Assembly (NCBI GenBank): GCA_030039575.1
Contig: JASHVH010000555.1
Span: forward strand, 1 to 7,905
Direction of reading: 5' to 3'
Origin: Acidimicrobiales bacterium
GTDB taxonomy: Bacteria > Actinomycetota > Acidimicrobiia > Acidimicrobiales > Palsa-688
Length of the DNA: 7,905 bases
Position 1 is the stretch's first letter, and every line of letters starts with the position of its first letter. This document shows, in pieces, positions 3,767 through 7,905 of this stretch. The notes beneath the pieces were generated by a model, which worked only from the letters and a program-made list of their open reading frames with translations, was not told the origin of the DNA and ran no database searches. The translations under genes were made by a program, and so were the position numbers.

Positions 3767-6211
3767 ATGGCCGTCAGCGCGCTCGAACTGCCTGGACCGG
3801 CGACGCCCTCGGGGCCGCCGCTGCTGCAGGTCAAGCGCGTATCGGTGACTTTCGGCCGGCTCCCGGTCCTGAACGATGTCGACTTCCAAGTGTGGCCGGG
3901 CCAACTCGTGGCCATGATCGGAGAGAACGGGGCAGGCAAATCGACGCTCGTGCGCTGCATTGCCGGCGACTTAACACCCAACCTGGGCGAGGTCCACATT
4001 GGCGGGGCCAAGGTCCGGTCGAACGCCAGCGGGGTCAGCAGAGGCCTGGCCGTCGTCTGGCAGGACGGCGCCTTCTGCGACAACCTCGACGTGGCGGCCA
4101 ACCTGTTCCTGGGCATGGAGGAAGGCCGCTGGTTCGTGTCGGACCAAAAGGAAAGGGCCTCAACCCGGCGCATCCTTTCCTCCTACGGGATCAAGGTCGG
4201 CGACGACCGCTCGATGGGCGCCCTTTCGGGCGGCCAGCGCCAGCTGGTGGCCGTGGCCCGGGCGATGCAAAGCCGGCCCCGTCTGCTCGTCCTCGACGAA
4301 CCGACTGCGTCCCTCGGCGTCCTGGAGACGAAGCAGGTAGAGGAGCTGATAGCCAAGGTCAAGGCCGAAGGGACGACGATCCTGCTGGTCTCCCACGACG
4401 TCGAGCAAGTGTTCAACCTCGCCGACCGGATCCTTGTGCTGCGTCGAGGTCATGTCGTGGCCGACCTGACCCCCTCGGAAAGCCACCCGGACGACGTCAT
4501 CGCCATCATGTCCGGTCACGAACCGGAAGTGACGGCCAGGCACCAGCTGACCCGGCTGCAAAACCTGGTAGACCAACTGGCCTCTGCCAGGCCGAACTCG
4601 AGCCTGCCGCTCGTGATCTCAGCCCTCGGTGCGGCTATCAGGACTGAGCAATTGTGCATCCACTTCCTCGACGACAAGTGGTTGCGTTGTGTGGCGGCGG
4701 CGGGTTTCCCTCCGGCGCTGCTCGAGGCGCTGGAGACCGTACCTGTCGGCAGCGGTGGAGGCCCGATGGGAATTGCCGCCGCCACCGGTCACGTCGTCAT
4801 AGACGAGGACATCGACAAGAGCCCGGGCTGGGCCGGCTGGTCCGCCCTCGGCAAACAGGCAGGGGTTCGCAGTTCCTGGTCGGTGCCCCTCGTGGGATCT
4901 ACCGGTCTGATCGGGGTGATCACCGGGTGCCAGCCGTTCGTCGGGCGCCCCCACCGTGACCAGATGGACCTGGTCTCGCTTTACGCCGGCTATGCCGCCG
5001 GCGCTATAGAGCGGGACCGGCTGTTCGGTGAAGTCACGGCCCGTAACCGGGTGCTCGAGACCATCCGGGAGGTGCTCGAGACCTTGGCCGGTCCGGGGCC
5101 CGTTTCCACGGGTCTCCTGCAGGCCCTCCAATCACTCCAAAGCGGGATGAGGGCGGCCGAGGTCGAACTGTGGGCTCAGCCGCCTGACGGCCCGCCCAGG
5201 TGCATGGTCTTTGTCGACGCCGACAACAAGGCCCATCCGGAGCCGGCAGACCGGGACGAACGTGACGCGGTTCGGACGATCTCGGGGGCCGTCCAGGGTA
5301 ATGCCGAGGGCCCGCTCCACTTCGAACCCGATGGGGCCCGGCAAATGATCGCCACTGCCTTTGAGGTCCCGGGCGGGCGGGCTGCCCTCATCGCCCGTTG
5401 GGCCGTCCCCACCGCTCCCGAAGACGCGGTGGCCCTCCTGGGTGACGCGGCCAACTCGCTGCGCCTGGCCCTCGAGCGCGAGGAGGCCGAACAAGCTCGC
5501 CGGCAGGCTGAGGCGCTGCGCCGGTCGCACCAGCTTCAGCGCGACTTCTTGTCCAGGCTGAGCCACGAGTTGCGCACACCCCTCACTGCCATCCAGGGTT
5601 ACGCCAGCAGTTTGCTGGCCTCCGACGTGACCTGGGACGACGAATCGCAAGCCAGGTTCTTGAACCGGATAGCCAGCGAGTCGGCCCGCATGGGCAGCCT
5701 GGTCGGGGACCTGTTGGATTTCTCGGCCATGGAGTCGGGGCTATTGCGCCTGCAGGCTGACTGGTGCGACCTCGGGCTGGTGCTGGAGGCGGCCGTGTCC
5801 TGTCTCCCCCCCGGGGCTGCCGATGCGGTCACCGTCCGTTGCGACGCCGCCATCGGGCCGGTTTGGGCCGACCACGACCGCCTTGAACAGGTCTTTGTCA
5901 ACCTCCTGGAAAATGCCTTCCGCCACAATCCCCCCGGTGTGCACGTGACGGTCGATGTCGCTCTCGAACCGGCCGGGACCGTTTCCATCCGCGTCTGCGA
6001 TGACGGCGCCGGTATAACGCCAGAGGTGGCGGCGCACATCTTCGAGCCGCGGGGACAAAGCAACGGGCGTTCGACGGGGGCGGGGCTCGGTTTGTCTATT
6101 GCCCGCGGGATCGTCTTGGCTCACGAGGGCGAGATCCGCCTGGAAGACTGCGCCGGCGGGACCTGCTTCCTCGTCCGTTTGCCGGCAGAAGGGCCGAGCG
6201 AGAATGTCTGA
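3767..6211 (+). CDS. Fusion of sugar-importer ABC ATPase, GAF-like domains and histidine kinase
   Basis: An 814-residue cytosolic protein. Residues about 20-250 form a complete ABC ATPase: Walker A GENGAGKST (52-60, K58), Q-loop Q99, signature LSGGQ (153-157), Walker B LLVLDE (173-178, E178) and switch H210. AVVWQDGAFCDNLDVAANLFLG and DEPTASLGV resemble single-domain sugar importers such as FrcA and XylG-type proteins. A GAF domain spans about 278-417, a coiled linker follows, then a diverged GAF-like region (about 430-570). The kinase core has H-box SHELRTP (H600), N-box FVNLLENAFRHN (N716), D-box CDDGAGI (D746) and GAGLGLS (771-777), most like KdpD. No membrane helix was found. It overlaps the response regulator gene by 8 bases. 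RbsA/XylG importers often carry a second ABC half; here sensor and kinase domains take its place. It could be a transporter-coupled sensor kinase, or a kinase using the ABC domain as an ATP sensor. Confidence 0.9.
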   Translation: MAVSALELPGPATPSGPPLLQVKRVSVTFGRLPVLNDVDFQVWPGQLVAMIGENGAGKSTLVRCIAGDLTPNLGEVHIGGAKVRSNASGVSRGLAVVWQDGAFCDNLDVAANLFLGMEEGRWFVSDQKERASTRRILSSYGIKVGDDRSMGALSGGQRQLVAVARAMQSRPRLLVLDEPTASLGVLETKQVEELIAKVKAEGTTILLVSHDVEQVFNLADRILVLRRGHVVADLTPSESHPDDVIAIMSGHEPEVTARHQLTRLQNLVDQLASARPNSSLPLVISALGAAIRTEQLCIHFLDDKWLRCVAAAGFPPALLEALETVPVGSGGGPMGIAAATGHVVIDEDIDKSPGWAGWSALGKQAGVRSSWSVPLVGSTGLIGVITGCQPFVGRPHRDQMDLVSLYAGYAAGAIERDRLFGEVTARNRVLETIREVLETLAGPGPVSTGLLQALQSLQSGMRAAEVELWAQPPDGPPRCMVFVDADNKAHPEPADRDERDAVRTISGAVQGNAEGPLHFEPDGARQMIATAFEVPGGRAALIARWAVPTAPEDAVALLGDAANSLRLALEREEAEQARRQAEALRRSHQLQRDFLSRLSHELRTPLTAIQGYASSLLASDVTWDDESQARFLNRIASESARMGSLVGDLLDFSAMESGLLRLQADWCDLGLVLEAAVSCLPPGAADAVTVRCDAAIGPVWADHDRLEQVFVNLLENAFRHNPPGVHVTVDVALEPAGTVSIRVCDDGAGITPEVAAHIFEPRGQSNGRSTGAGLGLSIARGIVLAHEGEIRLEDCAGGTCFLVRLPAEGPSENV

Positions 6212-6908
6212 TAGCGGGCGGCGTACCAAAGCGCTCCTGGTCGAGGACGACCCGAACATTGTCGACCTCGTCCGCAGCAACCTGGCTGTAAGAGGGTTCG
6301 ACACCAGCGTCTCGCTCGACGGAGCCCGTGCTCTTGAGCTGGTCGAGACCGAGTCCCCTGACATCGTGCTACTCGACCTGATGCTCCCGGAGATCGACGG
6401 CTTCGAGCTGTGCCGGCAAATGAGGGAACGCTCGGCCGTCGGCATAATCGTCGTGTCTGCCCGGGGCGGCCAGCAGGACAAAGTGACGGCCCTCAACTTC
6501 GGGGCCGACGACTACATGACCAAGCCGTTCGGCATCGAAGAGCTTTTGGCCAGGATCACGGCCACGCTCCGGCGTACCCGTCCGGCCGAGCCGGTCGAAG
6601 CCTCGCCTTTGCGCATTGAGGTTGGTGACCTGGTGATCGACCTAGATATGCGCCTGGTCACCCGGGGTGGGGAGGTCGTGCACCTGACGCCCACGGAGTT
6701 CGCCCTTCTGCGTGAGCTCGCAGTCAACCGGGGCAAGCTGCTGACGCACGCCCAGCTGCTCCGCCGGGTGTGGGGCCCCGGCTACGCCACCGAGACGGAG
6801 TACGTGCGCGTCTATGTGAGACGGCTGAGGGCCAAGCTGGAAAATGGCGGAGGCCCCCCGGTCATCATTACGCAACCGAGAGCGGGATACCGGTTCGTCC
6901 CCGGCTAA
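6204..6908 (+). CDS. OmpR-family response regulator, KdpE-like
   Basis: A 234-residue DNA-binding regulator and the evident partner of the upstream kinase. Receiver domain (about 8-123): acidic pair D15 and D16 in LLVEDDP, phosphoacceptor D58 in DIVLLDLMLPEIDGFE, S85 in VVSARG, K107 in DYMTKPF. Winged-helix domain (about 133-232): LTPTEFALLRELAVNRGKLLTHAQLLRRVWG, then TEYVRVYVRRLRAKLE and the terminal wing PRAGYRFVPG. The ATG at 6204 is chosen because it starts just before the receiver; the same frame is open upstream but lies within the kinase gene. The 8-base overlap with the kinase stop implies translational coupling. Probable targets are the TGTTCAC direct repeats in the gap before the sugar-binding protein gene. 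KdpE is the closest remembered relative, but no kdp genes are in view. Confidence 0.93.
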   Translation: MSDSGRRTKALLVEDDPNIVDLVRSNLAVRGFDTSVSLDGARALELVETESPDIVLLDLMLPEIDGFELCRQMRERSAVGIIVVSARGGQQDKVTALNFGADDYMTKPFGIEELLARITATLRRTRPAEPVEASPLRIEVGDLVIDLDMRLVTRGGEVVHLTPTEFALLRELAVNRGKLLTHAQLLRRVWGPGYATETEYVRVYVRRLRAKLENGGGPPVIITQPRAGYRFVPG

Positions 6909-6944
6909 GTGCCCTCGCGCGCACGTTTAGCAGCTGTCCCGTGC
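6909..6944 (+). terminator. Weak hairpins after the response regulator gene
   Basis: GTGC (6909-6912) can pair with GCAC (6921-6924), followed by GTTTAG. Alternatively GCACG (6921-6925) can pair with CGTGC (6940-6944) around a loop containing CAGCTG. The two folds exclude each other. Neither has a proper U-tract, so termination here is uncertain. Confidence 0.25.
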
Positions 6945-6955
6945 AGACCGCAAAA
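6934..6955 (+). repeat. Dispersed intergenic repeat, copy 2
   Basis: Matches 2220-2241 at 18 of 22 positions, with identical CTGTC at the 5' end and GACCGCAAAA at the 3' end. It lies 25 bases past the response regulator stop. The flanks differ between copies. It may be a protein binding site or part of an RNA element. Confidence 0.4.
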
Positions 6956-6990
6956 TGGCGCCGTGGACGTGACGAGGCTATTTACAGGTC

Positions 6991-7050
6991 GTTAACGGTT
7001 TGTTCACTGAATATTTATGAGCGAGGCATTCTGTTCACGCTCGTGTTCAC
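6991..7050 (+). promoter_or_regulatory. Direct-repeat operator candidate for the adjacent response regulator
   Basis: GTTCAC occurs at 7002-7007, 7033-7038 and 7045-7050, each preceded by T, with a near copy GTTAAC at 6991-6996. They form two tandem pairs with start-to-start spacing of 11 bases (6991 to 7002) and 12 bases (7033 to 7045); the pairs are 31 bases apart (7002 to 7033). OmpR/PhoB-family dimers typically bind two direct repeats about 11 bases apart. A TAnnnT hexamer, TACCGT (7062-7067), lies 11 bases after the last repeat, the layout of regulator-activated promoters whose -35 is replaced by the repeats. An AT-rich TATTTAT is at 7012-7018. Binding is inferred. Confidence 0.5.
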
Positions 7051-7061
7051 GAAGTGAGGCG

Positions 7062-7222
7062 TACCGTCTCTTCGCCGGAGCTAAAGCGACACAACTCCGG
7101 TAGCTATGCCGGGCTAAACAGCACTGCACAATGTGGCAACGGCGCCACCGATAGCGTGGGGTCCGGCTGGCGCGCCAATCGCTAATTGCTCCACTTCGTT
7201 TGAAGTAGCAAAGGGAGTCAAC
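7062..7222 (+). promoter_or_regulatory. Structured leader of the sugar-binding protein gene
   Basis: This completes the 314-base gap 6909-7222, which holds no gene I can support. It contains CCGGAG (7075-7080) with CTCCGG (7095-7100), GTGGC (7133-7137) with GCCAC (7144-7148), TAGCG (7152-7156) with CGCTA (7180-7184), the 10-base palindrome TGGCGCGCCA (7168-7177), and a hairpin TTGCT-CC-ACTTC (7186-7197) with GAAGT-AGCAA (7202-7211) around GTTT. The last stem has 10 pairs with a 2-base bulge and ends on the first base of the Shine-Dalgarno AAGGGAG (7211-7217), 5 bases before the ATG. Sequestering or exposing that site is plausible. I do not recognise a known riboswitch class. Confidence 0.45.
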
Positions 7223-7905
7223 ATGGAAATTTCAAAGAAAGCCAAGTGGATGGCTACAGCGTCGGTAGGCCTGACGCTCGCCGCCATGGCTGGCCAGGCC
7301 GGGACGGCGTCAGCTCAGACGGTCTCGGCAACGACGTTCAACCGCAACTTCACCACCATGGCGTACCTGAAGTCGATCACCGCCAAGGGCACCGGTGGCA
7401 TCGGCGCCATCCTGCCCGACACGGTCTCGTCGACCCGCTATGTCGAGTTCGACGCCCCTTACCTGACCGAGGCCATGAAGGACGCCGGCCTCACCTCGTC
7501 TGAGATCTCGGTGGTGAACGCCCACGGCAGTGACGCCACCGAGTACGCCGATGCCCAGGCCGACATCACCAAGGGTGACAAGGTCCTGATCATGGACCCG
7601 CTGGACTCCGGCGTGGGGGCCAAGATCGAGTCCTACGCCGCCTCTCACGGGGTCAAGGTCATCGACTATGACCGCCTCACCCTGGGTGGTAGCCGGGCCT
7701 ACTACGACAGCTTCAACAACACCTACGTGGGCACCCTGCTCGGCAACGGCCTCGTGAGCTGCATCGCCAGCGAGCACGTGAGCAAGCCGGTGGTGCTGGT
7801 CATGCACGGGGCGGTCACCGACAACAACGCCACCCTGTTCGCCGACGGCTACGACAAGGTCCTCCAGCCGTACTTCACCTCGGGCAAGTGGACCCTGGTG
7901 GGCAA
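7223..7905 (+). CDS. XylF-like sugar ABC transporter substrate-binding protein (3' end outside window)
   Basis: 227 codons are visible. A Sec-type signal peptide covers residues 1-31: Lys-rich start, hydrophobic stretch, and a likely cut after ASA (29-31). No lipobox cysteine is present. The mature part is a periplasmic-binding-protein fold of the xylose-binding type: GAILPDTVSSTRYVEFDAPYL, NAHGSDATEY, DKVLIMDPLDSGVGAKIE, VKVIDYDRLTLGGSRAYYDSF and VGTLLGNGLV are characteristic of D-xylose/pentose binding proteins. It would capture the sugar outside the membrane and deliver it to a permease, probably encoded downstream. The AAGGGAG site and dense use of C-ending codons (ATC, ACC, AAG, GAC) suggest high expression. 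The sugar itself cannot be read from the sequence; xylose is the best guess. Confidence 0.88.
   Translation, partial: MEISKKAKWMATASVGLTLAAMAGQAGTASAQTVSATTFNRNFTTMAYLKSITAKGTGGIGAILPDTVSSTRYVEFDAPYLTEAMKDAGLTSSEISVVNAHGSDATEYADAQADITKGDKVLIMDPLDSGVGAKIESYAASHGVKVIDYDRLTLGGSRAYYDSFNNTYVGTLLGNGLVSCIASEHVSKPVVLVMHGAVTDNNATLFADGYDKVLQPYFTSGKWTLVG

Noticed and set aside
4520..5500. A second ABC ATPase half in the fusion protein
   Set aside because: No second Walker A, signature or Walker B motif is present; the region reads as GAF and GAF-like sequence with coiled linkers.
6099..6203. Earlier ATG start for the response regulator
   Set aside because: It lies inside the kinase ATPase domain; the ATG at 6204 gives a normal receiver-domain start.
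6770..7057. Small open frame running from the regulator gene into the gap
   Set aside because: It starts inside the winged-helix coding region in another frame, has no ribosome site or recognisable motif, and ends within the candidate operator.
7168..7177. Palindrome TGGCGCGCCA as a specific operator
   Set aside because: A 10-base GC-rich palindrome can arise by chance in this composition, and no regulator with such a site is evident; it is recorded only as part of the leader.

Overview
The window comes from a high-GC bacterium, most probably an actinobacterium. The evidence is the strong G/C bias at third codon positions, GTG and TTG starts, and a galU / molybdenum-cofactor / small membrane protein neighbourhood typical of Actinobacteria. 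The translin-family gene and the sugar-ABC/kinase fusion make me think of a deep-branching class such as Acidimicrobiia, but that placement is inference. All recognisable genes lie on the + strand.

Left part (1-3697): the 3' half of galU (UDP-glucose pyrophosphorylase), then moaA and moaC, which together convert GTP to cyclic pyranopterin monophosphate, the first stage of molybdenum cofactor synthesis. moaA and moaC each seem to have a promoter placed so close to the GTG start that the transcript would be nearly or fully leaderless. A 180-base gap after moaC holds a nested stem-loop. It is followed by a small three-helix membrane protein of the GLPR/SepX cell-division type and, overlapping its stop codon, a translin/TRAX-family protein, which is uncommon in bacteria.

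Right part (3767-7905): a sugar-linked signalling locus. The 814-residue protein at 3767-6211 is the standout. It joins a complete sugar-importer ABC ATPase (FrcA/XylG type), one clear and one diverged GAF-like domain, and a complete KdpD-like histidine kinase core, with no membrane helix of its own. A KdpE/OmpR-type response regulator overlaps it by 8 bases. After a 314-base regulatory gap comes a secreted XylF-like sugar-binding protein, cut by the window edge. The gap carries TGTTCAC-type direct repeats in two pairs, as expected for OmpR-family regulator sites, plus several hairpins, one directly before the ribosome binding site.

Working model (inference): the binding protein and an unseen permease, probably further downstream, import or sense a pentose-like sugar. 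The ABC half of the fusion docks on the permease and passes transport state or nucleotide state to the kinase half, and the regulator then controls the binding-protein promoter. No CRISPR array, tRNA, rRNA, insertion sequence or transposase was seen.
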